A stretch of DNA of 64,000 nucleotides from Serripes groenlandicus (lineage: Eukaryota > Mollusca > Bivalvia > Cardiida > Cardiidae), in contig JASEVX010000007.1 of the NCBI GenBank assembly GCA_031761405.1, positions 63,251,062-63,315,061 on the forward strand. The letters run 5' to 3'. Positions within the stretch are counted from its first letter, which is position 1, and each line of letters starts with the position of its first letter. Position numbers and translations under genes: made by a program. Below, piece by piece: positions 1 to 11,233 of this stretch. The notes beneath the pieces are model-generated. The model was not told where the DNA came from. It did not search any database and worked only from the letters and a program-made list of their open reading frames with translations.

Positions 1-2320
1 CTTCTACTTATCAAACACCCCTTCATGTGAATATTTTACTTTTAAATGTAAACTGGTCAACGTTAAGATACGTTAAACAATAAGCATGTTGCCTGACAAT
101 GCTATTTTGAATTACTCTGCTATTGACATAATGACAAGCGAAAATTTAACAATTGAAAAAGTTACTTCTTTTCTTTTCTCTTTTTCAAAATCGTCATCTG
201 CATCAGTATCAGAACGTGTCTGCCAATTTTCAAAAATTTCCATGAACAAAACGTATACCTTAAGAAAATAATATAAAATATATTGCGGTCATTGGAGAAA
301 CTGCTTATTATATAATAAGTTTATTCTTTATCCGTTATATTTTCAATAATCGTCGGGTAAAAACGTGTCAACAGTCTTGAATAATTTACAACAACATGCT
401 TACTTCTCCTTACCATTTCATTTGTTGTTTTTATCCTATACTATGTCTGCATCATATATTAATGTTGTATTAATTTTTTTTTATTTTATTTGCAATAAAC
501 TATTTTTCTAAATGTTTGTGTCGTATGTTTTCTTATCATATACATGTAGTATTCACTACCATCCTACTATCAGTGCGAAGAAGATTACAAAAGTTATACC
601 ATTTAAGTCTTACATGTATTGTGAAGCGAATTATTATCACTTTTTAAGTGTGTATGCGTATCTGCATCCAAGGACTAACTCGAGGGACTTCTGTAACCAA
701 ATCACCAACAATTGTCACTATTCACAACGAGACATCACACATGGTGTGTTTTGGTCAAGTGATAAATGCCACGAATCTTTCCAAGCCAAAGATGAGTTTT
801 CAATTATATTACCATTATTACTTAGGAAATGCTGATGTTCGAGGTAGTATTGGTTAGCGAAGATGAAATCGCCCGTGCTATATACGGTTATTGTTTTCTT
901 TACCAACAAAGAAACGACAGTTTTCGCACATACGCTTTTCAAAGTTGATTGTTTGTTGATTTACGCCGCTTTGAACACTTCTTTTGTTATATCAAGGCAT
1001 TTCGTGGGTAAGCTACCAGTACTACTGGTCCATTTATCCTGGCACCAGCCTAGAATTACGCGTAATTAAATGTATCGCCGTCCCTAGCATCGGCTATCAA
1101 TGCAAGTGTAAAGAAAAACCTCAAAATGTGCGTGCTAGATATGATGTTAACTACCTTTATTTATCAAATGTGTATGCATAACTTAAAGTCAATACATGGA
1201 GAAGTAATGTCCAAATCTTAAAATCCATCAACATTCTTGTTTTTGTTTGATTGGATTTACGTCATTTTCAACGTTATATCGGTTATATCACGGTAACGGT
1301 TCACTTATGCATGATCCCTGGGTAAACAAACCAGTATTAGATTAGGTTTCTCAAGGGCACTCCACCATTACCGCTGTGCTGCGATTGCATCACTCAGCAT
1401 ATTCAACAAACGATGTGATTAAGGATATACGAAGTTAACATTTTATTCAGTTATTACAGTAATGTAGGCCTCCGAAATTAGAACCTAGAACTATGAATGC
1501 ATTACAACTATGCATCGAATAGAGGATTCGACAGGCGATTGCTGCATGTGTATGTACACGAGAGATGTTTGTCAAATATGAATTCCTTCCTTTACCAATG
1601 AGGCTTGTCATTTTGAAAAAGCAGTTTAATTTTAGTATGCCCATGGGGTTTTGAATTGACTATGTCAACACTATGCAGACCATATTCCACTATAACAACG
1701 GCCAGATCACTTTTAACGAATGGCTCAAATGGCTAATGAAGAATTATTTACAGGATTATTTGCTATAAAATGTGTCTTCTATAGTATAAATAAGGTTTTC
1801 CTTGAAACTGATATATTGACCTTGTTCTTTTAATCTCAGGTGATCCACACAAACATTCTGACCAAATTCCATGACGATTGGGTATTATATGTGACTCCAG
1901 ACCATTAACAAAGTTTCCATTTGATTTATTCAAGTGTCCTCTCGTACATATACATGCAACCGCCTGTCTGAACTTAATTTACGAATAAAAACGAAGCCGT
2001 CTCACAAGTACTTTCAGTGCTTTGATTTAGCAATTAGGTCTCGGTTTACCCGATTTTTGTTAACTTATTAAATGTTACGTTGACCACGTTTGACAGCCTT
2101 AACAATTGTACTTGGTGAGAAAGAAAGAATAATACCCCTGGAACTTCATTATTGAGTTGAACGCAAACGTTTAACGCCGCCGTCGACCTACATACCGATC
2201 AAGTTCTACACTCCTCACATATTACTTACTCAAAATTGTGAGAAGATTCGGCCAACTTGTTTTGATACTGGTAATACTGAGCAGGTTGACAAGATGATCT
2301 GAACCTATATAGTTAAGAAA
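1..2320. other. Intergenic start of repeat unit 1
   Basis: No supportable gene. The segment is the counterpart of the sequence starting at 12103, 34982 and 48790, so the window opens just downstream of an unseen upstream copy of the array gene. Short ORFs at 512-1181 recur in all units but are broken in different ways, so I treat them as non-coding. A reverse-oriented SINE tail (core 'ccgtgatat' read on the minus strand) lies near 1235-1330. Unit 1 lacks the approximately 165-bp tandem repeats found at the comparable place in units 2-4. Confidence 0.6.
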
Positions 2321-2324
2321 TGTC

Positions 2325-2585
2325 GAGCCCCGGTAGCTCAGTCGGTAGCGACTCGGACTGTCAATCCAGGGGTTGTGAGTTAGAACCCCAGATCGGCCAA
2401 CATTCTTTCCGACGTTTAAACAAAAGTCAATGTGACAAGTGTCATTCGTCTTTCACCAATTGGCTTACAGTCGATGTGTAAAAGCAGCAAGTTGCTTGGA
2501 AAGTATGTTGTGTGGAGTACTTGTTTGAGAAAACCTGGAAACATATGAGAAGGTGAATATGCGTAAAACCCAATCAATCAAAAAT
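2325..2585 (+). repeat. tRNA-derived SINE, internally deleted
   Basis: The head carries A-box-like 'tagctcagtcggtagcga' and a degraded B box ('gagttagaacccc'), followed by the body shared with the SINEs at 39612 and 44441, ending in 'caatcaatcaaaa'. The usual 'gccgtgatat...ggcgttaaa' core is missing, so this copy has an internal deletion. The paralogous copy in unit 3 has the same deletion, so the insertion predates the duplication of the two units. Confidence 0.7.
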
Positions 2586-2599
2586 AAATTTCAACTTGG

Positions 2600-3975
2600 T
2601 TACAAATTGCGTTTATCAATTTCATGAATCAACAAAAGTCGAGTTTTTATTGGTTCGACCGAATAACGAAAATCCATCCACTTGCATTAATCAGACAAAA
2701 GAGTCTGAATGTTAATTCGTCCGTCACGGTTTGCATTTATTGGTCAACACGTTGTTTCTGTTTGACAGATTCATTTCAAAGTGGTCACACATATACCTTG
2801 TGAGCAGGAATACGGCAAAATACTAGGTACATAACTCTGGTCAGCTTATTTTAGTTATCTCCATTTTCCTTATTTATTTCAGCCATTGTCTCAATTAATT
2901 TCCATTGTATCCATTTAAACTTGGTTTTTAGCTAACTTAATATGACATACAGATGTGCATTGTACAACATTGTTAACATAACTTAAGAATGCTGTTTTTG
3001 GAATGTGATTTTGTTTGTTTGCATTAATGGGTAAAATTGTTGTTCCTGTTTGGCAGATTCATTTAAAAGTGGTCACACCTATACATTGGTATGAGGAGAC
3101 GGACACAATTTTTCAAACACACATCTGATCTGGTGTTTTAGGTGTAAACTCCTTTTTTCATATATTTTTATTCGGCAATTGTCTCAATAAAGTTTCAATG
3201 TATCAATTTCAGACTTGGTGTATAGGAAACTTATGACCTACAGATGTGCAGTGCACATGAAATATAACTCTAGCATGCTGTTTGGTCATTTATCAGCATG
3301 ATTCCCATATGCAGTATGGATCTTTAGTGTTCTCTGAACTGGAAATATTATACTTGTTTGTCAATTTTTTGTCCTTCGTGATTTTTTTTGTTTATACAAG
3401 AAAAGCGTCAAACTTTGATAAATTAGGTATTGGTTATTGGCAGACAATCTATGTTGTTTCAAACAGTTTTGGTTTGGTTTGTTTCAACAATGTGTGTCTA
3501 TATAAACTTTGCCTTATCTTTTCACCTTACATATGCCCCTATACCGTGAGTGCTTTAAGCGCTTTGATACTAATGGAGAGTAGGCCTATTCTTGATAGTT
3601 ATTTAATGCAATATCATCAACGATCATAGCGTAATACATGTACAAGAGATGTACATAGCAATGAACTCTATACATGCATGTACACCAACTGTACATTAAG
3701 TGAACCAAAACACATTTTCAATAGGCTCTCTAGTTCTGCAAGTTCGTGGATGTTTCCCTTTTCTAACTAGATTTAAACACTGAGTCGAGACAAAGAAATG
3801 GTTCAAACCCTTCCTGTTCACCGAAACAGACAGTTCACATTCAGATTATATTATGTCATTGTAAGTCCTCACTCTTTGACGATCTATTAACTATCATAAC
3901 ATTCAGTGAACCAATTAGTGTGCCCTTTAACATACGTTTCAAGTGTATTTACCCTCGCCAAACAGTTTGATTATT
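2600..3975. other. Intergenic sequence shared with units 2, 3 and 4
   Basis: No gene seen. The same sequence recurs at 39890-41295, and with more divergence at 16690-17905 and 54300-55580. An ORF of 115 codons near 3282-3629 is not kept in the paralogues (stops and shifts differ), so I do not call it. The stretch 3906-3925 is the empty version of the site where the 10-kb transposon sits in unit 2. Confidence 0.5.
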
Positions 3976-3978
3976 CAG

Positions 3979-4146
3979 GTGAGAAACATCATAAATAACT
4001 GCAGTGTTGTGGATTTTCTAGGGACTAAACGATCGATGTATTTGAAGAAGGGGATTCCAGAATTAGGTCCGAACACTGATCATGTTGTGAATTTCCTTTA
4101 TTGGATAATACACGAGAATAGCTTTAAGTCTCGAGGTTTCTTTTAA
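3979..4146 (+). pseudogene. Exon-like fragment, unrecognised
   Basis: A pyrimidine/AG acceptor-like end ('tgattattcag') is followed by an open frame containing NNCSVVDFLGTKR and DHVVNFLYWIIH. The frame is kept in units 1 (here), 2 (27978-28160) and 3 (41298-41465) but is shifted in unit 4 near 55620. I do not recognise the protein. It may be a fossil exon or chance conservation in recently duplicated DNA. Confidence 0.3.
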
Positions 4147-4308
4147 AATTTAACTTGAAATTGAAGCTCTTAAGTATGTTATGAACCGATGAATATGATA
4201 GAAAGAATGAATGAATGAATGGTGTTTTAAGGCCCGTCGACAACTAAGGTCATTGTGGGCGCTTAATAATTTACTTAATGTAAATGATGATAGAAAGATA
4301 ACATATAA

Positions 4309-4563
4309 CCGACTCAGTGGTGTAATGGTATAGCGTCAAACTCGGATGCGGGATGTCGCAGGTTCGATCTAGGTCTGGGTCATGCCAAAAGCTTTAAAAA
4401 TGATAGTAATGACTTTGCCTTCTTCACGCTTGGGATCGTTGGGTTAATATAACGACTGATTGCCTGGTTACATGAGAAAAGGACCGATAGTACTTGTAAC
4501 TTACATAGGATATAACTTCTGAAAAAATATTGAAAACGGCGTAAAACACCAGACAAAACAGAA
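4309..4563 (+). repeat. tRNA-derived SINE, second head type
   Basis: The head 'ctcagtggtgtaatggta' and 'caggttcgatct' are RNA polymerase III A- and B-box-like. The tail is 'ggcgtaaaacaccagacaaaaca'. The same insertion is at 28236, 41633 and 55836 in the other units, so it predates all the unit duplications. Confidence 0.75.
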
Positions 4564-4662
4564 AAAGATGACATATTCAGTAAAAAATAGTAGTATTTTA
4601 CTCATCATGATCAAATAGTTTCTTTTTCTAGGTTGTTTCCAATTTGTCTATTATAGTGACCT

Positions 4663-4990
4663 CAAAAGTCGTCAACAGGGCCTACATTCTTGTCGACTTT
4701 TGACAAAAAGGTCAAACCGAAAATCGTCATACGTCTTCCACAAATGGGTTTACATTTGAGTGGAAAAGTAGCCAGTTGTGCGGAAATACATCTGCGGAAA
4801 TACATCTGTGTTAAATACTGGTGTGAGAAAGCAAGCAAGCAAACACATGGGTAGCTGAACTGGTCGCCGTGATAATGAAAAAATCTTAAAACAACAGGCG
4901 TCTGCTGTTTTAGGGATATAAAGTTAAATGGACCGCCGTGATATAACTAAATTAATGTTGAAAACGGCGTTAAACTCTAATAAAACAAAG
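4663..4990 (+). repeat. Headless SINE bodies with Nin-DC-like core
   Basis: This holds SINE body sequence ('gtgtgagaaagc', 'gccgtgat', 'aacggcgttaaactc') without a tRNA head, repeated twice in degraded form. The equivalent stretch in unit 4 (about 56340) is one breakpoint of the later 1.8-kb duplication. Confidence 0.55.
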
Positions 4991-5084
4991 TTAAATGGAT
5001 CGTTATCTAAAAGTCTCCATCACTGTGATGAATCATTCAGCATCTAGACATTTCTGATTTACTTACACAACCATCGTGCCGGAG

Positions 5085-5290
5085 CAATAAATAGGACGTC
5101 GATGATTAGTGCGTGGGATCGTCAAATTACGTAGTACCCGCTTATCCCAAATACCGGACAGGGGGTGGCAATTTGCGTTGATCCACTCTATGGTAGAAGA
5201 ATACATCGTTAATATTTGAACGAGAATATTAGGAGTAAAACAATTACTCCTTTCATAACAACCCTTTTAAGATGTAATCGTTAACTCTCG
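5085..5290 (+). pseudogene. Decayed exon-like fragment (deleted copy)
   Basis: This is homologous to the open frame at 29038-29190 in unit 2, but about 37 bases are missing where 'ttgcgttgatccactc' joins, which destroys the frame. Unit 3 (42430-42640) has the same deletion. It is a remnant only and no function is suggested. Confidence 0.35.
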
Positions 5291-5429
5291 GTTTGTTTTT
5301 CTTTTATTTCTGAAGGACGTGTTCAGGTTTTCTTTTTCATTCCCACCAAACGGCCATACTGTACATGGCAATCTCATGAATGACTCGAATAGTTTACAAA
5401 TGTTCTACAATAACAAATGATAGCGTTCA

Positions 5430-5665
5430 TTAACACTTTCCCACGTACGATAAATATGCTGCAGATTACTCTTCAAAGCGTCTTGGCAAAATATGAAAAC
5501 ATCTCTGGAAATGAAAGTATAATAATTGGTTAAAGCTGAAAACATTGTGACTAAAGGAGACATTGTCCATTATGAACAATTTCTCCTTATTTCACAATGT
5601 TTTAAAAGTCGTCTGCTGCAGAGACGTCAAAGGCATCTATGTGTCATTATGAGGGAAAAATTTAA
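5430..5665. mobile_element. Foldback MITE (TTAACCCTTTCCC family)
   Basis: Degraded terminal repeats (ttaacactttccc / gggaaaaatttaa) flank a nearly palindromic body with 'ctgcag...gact' arms and a central stem made of 'aaaggaga' and 'tctcctt'. The same insertion is at 29387, 42762 and 57051 in the other units. TTAA-type ends suggest mobilisation by a piggyBac- or Kolobok-like transposase, which is inference. Confidence 0.65.
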
Positions 5666-5765
5666 CCACTTCATATTCCAAAATAACTGACAATTAATTT
5701 GTTATTTGATGGTATGTTCAAACGCCTCACATGCTATATATAAGTATCATTGTGGGAACGAATTA

Positions 5766-5910
5766 ATTAACCCATCCCTCCGATGTAGACAAAAGTATAC
5801 GCCCCTACAATAGACGACTTTTTAAAACATGAATGGAAAAGGAGTAATTTCCTTAAATAATCCATTCTCCTCTTCCCATAATGTTTTCTACAATGTAGCA
5901 AGGAGTAAGC
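5766..5910. mobile_element. Degraded foldback MITE
   Basis: The left end 'ttaacccatccctcc' and the stem 'aaaaggagtaa...ctcctcttcccataatg' match the same family as 5430-5665. The right end is not clear. Copies occupy the same position upstream of every array gene. Confidence 0.45.
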
Positions 5911-6261
5911 TTCCAATGTTCCACATGTCTCAATTTCTTTCTTATGATGTTTTCAAGGCATATGCGTTTAACAAATATCATAACGGGCCCGTATCAACCA
6001 ACACTTATAAATGTCATTCTAATTTTAATTATAATTTCACAAAATAAAACTTCTTCTGATAGGCTAGAATAAGAATTACACAGATTACTTTTAAACTAAG
6101 AATATTTTAAAAAATAGAATAAGAATGACTTAAGAATAGTTGTTGAGTACGGGGCCCAGGTAGATCTAAACAGTTAGCTTTGGGCGGCTACTTCATGTAT
6201 TTCCCGATGTTTACGTCATCCTTTAAAACTCAACCGGTATTGATTATTTACATTCATTATC

Positions 6262-6330
6262 TTAAACACGCCCACGAGGTGGGCCCAAACCCCTATATAA
6301 ACCCTATTTGGCAGAACTTACAGTGTCTTC
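6262..6330 (+). promoter_or_regulatory. Core promoter of gene A
   Basis: A perfect inverted repeat GCCCAC-GAG-GTGGGC (6270-6284) is followed after 9 bases by TATATAA (6294-6300), and 'cttacagtgtc' about 25-30 bases further on is a plausible start site. The translation start is about 160 bases downstream. The block is kept in front of all five first exons. Confidence 0.75.
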
Positions 6331-6896
6331 AAACATTGAACGCCAAACAGGCAAGACTCGAGCACTGACGCGCATTTCTTAACTATCGTTTTATATTTAT
6401 TCTTTTAAATATCAGTTCTGTGATAGAGAATTAAGTAACACATTTTAAAACATTTTGAATATCTTTATAACCATAATTAATTCAACTAAGATGTATTCAC
6501 TCTTAATTATTTCTGGACTTGTGGCCCTCTCAATGGCCATGCCTCGGTGCACGTTGGGAAAATACGAAATCATCGCCAAGCCAGACTGTAAGAGCTACTA
6601 TCTGTGTGTGAATGGAAAACCAGTCGAGATGCCGGACTGTCCCCCCAGATCCGTGATCAGCCGAATAACCCACGTGTGTGTTCCCGCCGGTAGTTATTAC
6701 GATGATTGCACACCAAGCCAGGTATCAGACACGAGACGCACAATTCCAGACTTAGGTAGGTCTTTCGACTTGTATTTCGTACATTTAAACTCGTTTTAAG
6801 TATTCCAAACTTGCATAAGTATTTTGACGCAACTGCAGCATACGACTATTTAAAATGTTACATCGTCAAAAGGAGAAAATGCTAATAATTTATAAA

Positions 6897-7078
6897 TACA
6901 GTCCAACCTGTGTTTAAAGACCTCCCATGTGTAGAGAACAATCTAGTCTTTGTTCACAGGTGGTCTTTGATTACAGGGCAATTTATGCAGAAAATAAGTA
7001 ATTGGGAAATTAAAAATGTGGTAGCAAAATATAGGGGATTGCTAGACAAAGGTGGTCGTTAGCACAGGTTTGACTGTA
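6897..7078. mobile_element. mariner-like MITE, 182 bp
   Basis: Terminal repeats TACAGTCCAACCTGTG and CACAGGTTTGACTGTA begin and end in TA, the usual Tc1/mariner target dinucleotide. It is in intron 1 of gene A and absent from the other copies, so it arrived after the copies split. No ORF. Confidence 0.75.
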
Positions 7079-7500
7079 TGTGAAAACTGCGCTATATTTT
7101 TTCAATATTCAATTCTTCACCCTGTCCTATCTTACACATAACACAAATATGCAGCTATATTGGATAGAGTTGAAAAAAGTTTCGAAAAAGAAGACAACGC
7201 ATTAAGGCATATATTTTTTCATAGCAATGTTGTTAAACGTCGTCTGCTGCAAATTCATCAAAATACGTCTCTGTATGAAAAATGATTAACGATGCAATGT
7301 TATATATACTAAACGACAATTATAATAATTTAAATGAATCCTTTGTAAGGTATGTGTAATGCTTATCAACCGGACAATATATGCATACATAGCATTTGAT
7401 TAACGTTCATGTATCCAGACTGCTGAATCATTGACGTGAATGTAACTGGAGCATTCACTATACGTTACCGCTAGTATTGCACACAATGGAGAGTTTTAGA

Positions 7501-7704
7501 TTAACTCCTTCCTAAACATAAACGCATTTTGACGCATCTGCAGCAGACGACTTTTGAAAACATTCTGGCAAAAGAAGAAATTGCTCATCATGAGCAGTTT
7601 CTCCTTTTGCTACAATGTTTTCAACCGGAGATTTTCGTTATTTATGTCTTAGTTAGTTTCAAACTCGTCTGATGTAGATTTATTTTATGTTGGTAAGGGT
7701 CCAC
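7501..7704. mobile_element. Foldback MITE in intron 1 of gene A
   Basis: The arms 'ctgcagcagacgactttt' and the mirrored stem 'aaattgctcatcatgagcagttt' are typical of the family. The right terminal repeat is degraded ('ggtaagggtcca'). Orthologous insertions are at 31938, 45070 and 61125. Confidence 0.6.
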
Positions 7705-7954
7705 AATAATTTCAAAAGTCGTGTGTTGCGGATGTGTTTAAAAAGCACCTGTTTGCGGGCAAGAAGTTAGGTACTTTTGAAGCTCCAAAAAAGCAAAGTA
7801 TGCAACAATGAACATCATTGGTTTGAACAGCATCGGTTTGCCAGAAAGTGTTGAGTGTCCTTTCGAAGCTCCTAAAAGCAACGTAATAATTTAACAATGA
7901 ACAGTGATGATTTGCCACAGTGAATTGCATTCATTTGTCAGTAAAAATGGTATA

Positions 7955-8900
7955 TACAGTCAAACTTGCGATCAGCAGCCACCCAAGGGACATGATAAAA
8001 CTGGCTGCTTAAGACAGGTGGCTGCTGATCACAAATTTCATGACTTGGTCGGATTTGTTCAAGTTTTGTCTGTTCAAATAATATTACATGTAACTGTTAG
8101 GAATAGTCATTACATTACAAAAAGTAAATTGTCTTTATAAACTTGTATCTAAACATTGTTATGAAGATTTGTAGCTTTTTTCTATCAAATATTTCATTGT
8201 GCTATCTATTCTTTAGTTTAAACCGACGTTTACAACTAACTTGACTATTATATATTTTGTTATTTCACTTTCAAATTCGCCGATTAACGTATCCGGAAAA
8301 AATAGCGTCCGAATCTACATCTACATCTTGAACAAAATTGTACTCAATAATCTTTAGATTTAAAATGGAAATGGGAATATAAGTTGACTTGGGTCTTCAA
8401 AGTGGACATTAACTTTCATTTTAACATATAAATGTACTGTCTTTCGGTCTAAAACGCTCATAAATATCTTTTTTTCAATTTATCAATTTTGCCCGACATC
8501 ATAAACAGAAGGAAAAAAAATCGCAACTTCTTGTTGATGAATCATGCAGTTATCATTCGGCACACGTCGGCTGTTTTCGGTACCCTAGATCTAACATGTA
8601 AACAGCTTACGCGTATGAAAAAACCCGATAATGTGATTGTCACAGTATGCTTTATTACCTGTATGTATTAAACACCGATAATTTAACACCTTGCGAATCC
8701 AAGTCGTGTGTTGATTGACCGTTGAACACAGTAGGATTACAGTTAATCTCAACCAATTAGTGTGGCCGCTGGCCGCGTTTCAAAGGGGACCGCTGATCAA
8801 GGCAGTTTATAGAGTATAATTGGTTGGGAGGGATTTAAAGTGACCGTTTAACGCCGGTGACCGCTGATCGCATGTGACCGCTCACACAAGTTTGACTGTA
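7955..8900. mobile_element. Long mariner-like non-autonomous element, 946 bp
   Basis: The ends TACAGTCAAACTTG and CAAGTTTGACTGTA are inverted and start with TA. Inside the ends, 'gatcagcagccac' and 'gaccgctgatcgcatg' are partly mirrored sub-terminal repeats. Copies B, C and D' have only 'gtatatatatatt' here, which fits the empty site. No transposase frame is visible. Confidence 0.7.
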
Positions 8901-9000
8901 TATTATTATCGTCTGCATCTCCATAGAGGGATCGCATACAATGCACGTCGGAATACAATCTTATCATTTGTGATAAATTACATCGGGGTCTATGCTAAAG

Positions 9001-9070
9001 CGTACATTCAAGCGGCAAGTGATATAACTGAACATTGTTGAAAGCGGCGTTAACCACCAAACAAGCAACA
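9001..9070 (+). repeat. SINE tail fragment in intron 1 of gene A
   Basis: Only the core and tail remain ('gtgatataactgaacattgttgaaagcggcgtta'-like, then 'aaacaagcaac'). The same fragment precedes exon 2 in B, C and D', so it is older than the array. Confidence 0.5.
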
Positions 9071-9434
9071 ACTCACATTATTTTTCACCGATATCTCAAT
9101 GGCAACTAGACCTCAAATTGTTAGACGTGGCTCTCTTTTCATTTTCAGGTCCATTATCTATTGAAGAGCAATGCTCACTGTATGGCGGTTTGATACCCCA
9201 CCCGTCCGACTGTCAGGCGTATTACAACTGTAGTCATAAATACGAGCGAGTACCACGATTCTTTGAACAGTACATGCAGGAATGTCCATACCCTCAGCTC
9301 TTCGATTCTGATCAGAAGAAGTGTGAACATTTTGAACTCGTCAAATATGGAAACAGAAACGAATAAAAAGATGGATGTAAGTACAGAATATATCATAATT
9401 ATTGTATCGAAGATTTCTCCTCTGCGACTGCTAG

Positions 9435-9536
9435 ATCTATAATAACTTCTACAACTACTTATAGTACTACTATTAATACTTCTATTTTTATTAATATTAC
9501 TACTACTACTACTATTACTACTACTACTATTACTAT

Positions 9537-9586
<50 letters not shown>

Positions 9587-9648
9587 TTACTACTACTACT
9601 TCTCCTACTACTACTACTACTACTACTACAAGTACTAATAATGAGTAA
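9435..9648. repeat. (ACT)n microsatellite in intron 2 of gene A
   Basis: The tract of ACT/ATT triplets starts about 60 bases after the exon 2 splice donor. It yields long artificial poly-Thr, poly-Val or poly-Ser frames on either strand, none of which is a gene. Every array copy has such a tract, with different lengths and interruptions. Confidence 0.95.
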
Positions 9649-10561
9649 AATCTCATTTTTACACTATGTGTTCCTTCATTTATAGAGTGTTTCCATATAA
9701 TTGAATGTTTACAAATCGTCTGCTACTGATGTGTTATTCGTGAGATATAACGTAGGCCAGATTTCTGCAGTCAAGAAACAACTTTAAAATTTATTCAATT
9801 AAACCCATTTCATTTATTTTACATAATTTGATAAACTTGAACTATCAACTAAATAGAAATTCTAGATAAATAAAGATATAAGCAATGCCTGTTTGCCAAC
9901 AGTGTTCCGTGTCATTTAGTAAAACCCATTTTTTTTATAAACTGGAACTATCAACTATAATTACACATTCCAGGTAAATACAGACATAACCAATGCCCAG
10001 TTGCCCACTGTGTCCCGTGTCAAGTCCGCCTTCCAAGCTGTGAAGGTAAAACAGACGGTATGACAGCCCACGAATCCAAACGCTGGTCCCCCTATTACGT
10101 CATCTGTTACAAGGAACGCACCGTGTCGGAGGAGACATGTCCACTGGATCAGGACGGCAGAACCCAGCTGTTCCACCCCGACCAAAACATGTGTGTACCA
10201 CTAGAACATATTCCAAGAGAGTATGGCGGTTTGATGTCTGACTGTGCGGGTCAATCGGACGGTAACTACCTGGATGACTTTGGTCGATGTGACCATTACA
10301 CAATCTGTCTGGATGGGAAGTTTGTCGACTCAGTCAAGTGCATGAAGGGGGAAACATTCGACCAGCTCTTTCAGAAATGTATGCCCGCTGGGAAAACATG
10401 TGGACCTTGTGGAAGTCGGCATGATTGGTAAGTGTTAAAACTGTACTCTAAGCGAGCATTGGCGGAGAACGATAAACCTTAAGATATTTGCAATGAATGT
10501 TGATCAAGATTATGACCTTTTTCAACGGTTTCACTATTTGCCACATACAAACGAGTTCCAA

Positions 10562-10656
10562 TGCCTCTGCAATAGCTGACTTTTGAAAACATGATGACGA
10601 AAAGGAGAAATTGTCCACTTTGAACACTTTCTCCTTCTGCAACAATGTTTTCACCT
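10562..10656. mobile_element. Foldback MITE remnant in intron 3 of gene A
   Basis: The stem 'aaaaggagaaattgtcca' faces 'ctttctccttctgcaaca'. It is present in A and C (47208-47295) but deleted from B and D', one of several features that pair A with C and B with D'. Confidence 0.5.
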
Positions 10657-11183
10657 CTATTCAGTAATCATTCTTTCGTTTATAAATTCCTGCCAAGATG
10701 ATTTCAAATTCTTCCTCTGCATATTTGTTGTATGTGGGAACGGTTTTATCCTGCTCCATATTAGACATGTTTGTAGTGATAGTTTGACTCGATGGTAAAG
10801 AGGACAGTTCCTGATCAAACAGTTCGTATGCACAGGCTGATTTGAATCTATACTGGTCACAGACGTTTCTTACAATGAGGCACATTTAATTATTACTGTT
10901 TGCTTAGTCCATTTTGTGGACTACATTGCTTCGGTCAAATACGCCTATAGCCATTCCAAAACATCGTTATCAATGATAAACAGGTTGCAGAATTGGCTCG
11001 ACGATGAAAATATTAAACACATTAAATCTTCACCAACATTTAGCATTAAAGGGAATTACTTGTAAGACAAAGTTAAAGGTGTGCTACATTATCAGGCCCA
11101 CCTTTTTATTTCATTGTTTATAAACAAACATTATTACCCTGTTTATTACCCTTACATAGCCATACTGTTTGTTTCTAAAATCA

Positions 11184-11233
11184 GTAGGCTATGTTGTTGT
11201 GCCACCATATAGCGGTACAGGAACATGGCCTAC
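11184..11233. other. 50-nt hairpin in intron 3 of gene A
   Basis: The sequence begins gtaggctatgtt and ends in its near-complement (one change: aacatggcctac), with a mostly paired interior around 'gccaccatatagcgg'. The same hairpin is in all four copies. It could be a MITE core or a small structured RNA; no evidence of processing can be read here. Confidence 0.55.

Noticed and set aside
512..835. 107-codon frame starting MFVSYVFLSYTC, with partial copies in units 2-4
   Set aside because: Overlapping frames on both strands are equally open, and the copies carry shifts, so there is no sign of coding constraint.
3282..3629. 115-codon frame in the intergenic part of unit 1
   Set aside because: The paralogous sequences end at different places and show no codon-level conservation.
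7904..8140. 78-codon frame in gene A intron 1
   Set aside because: It crosses the end of the mariner-like MITE at 7955, so it is a chance frame over an insertion junction.
9459..9656. Long poly-Val, poly-Ser, poly-Leu or poly-Thr frames at the ACT tracts (also 32991-33215, 46080-46288, 62177-62405)
   Set aside because: They are produced by the trinucleotide repeat in intron 2 and not by a gene.
9961..10185. Antisense frame opposite exon 3, conserved in all four genes
   Set aside because: It mirrors a strongly conserved coding exon; conservation of the sense strand explains it.
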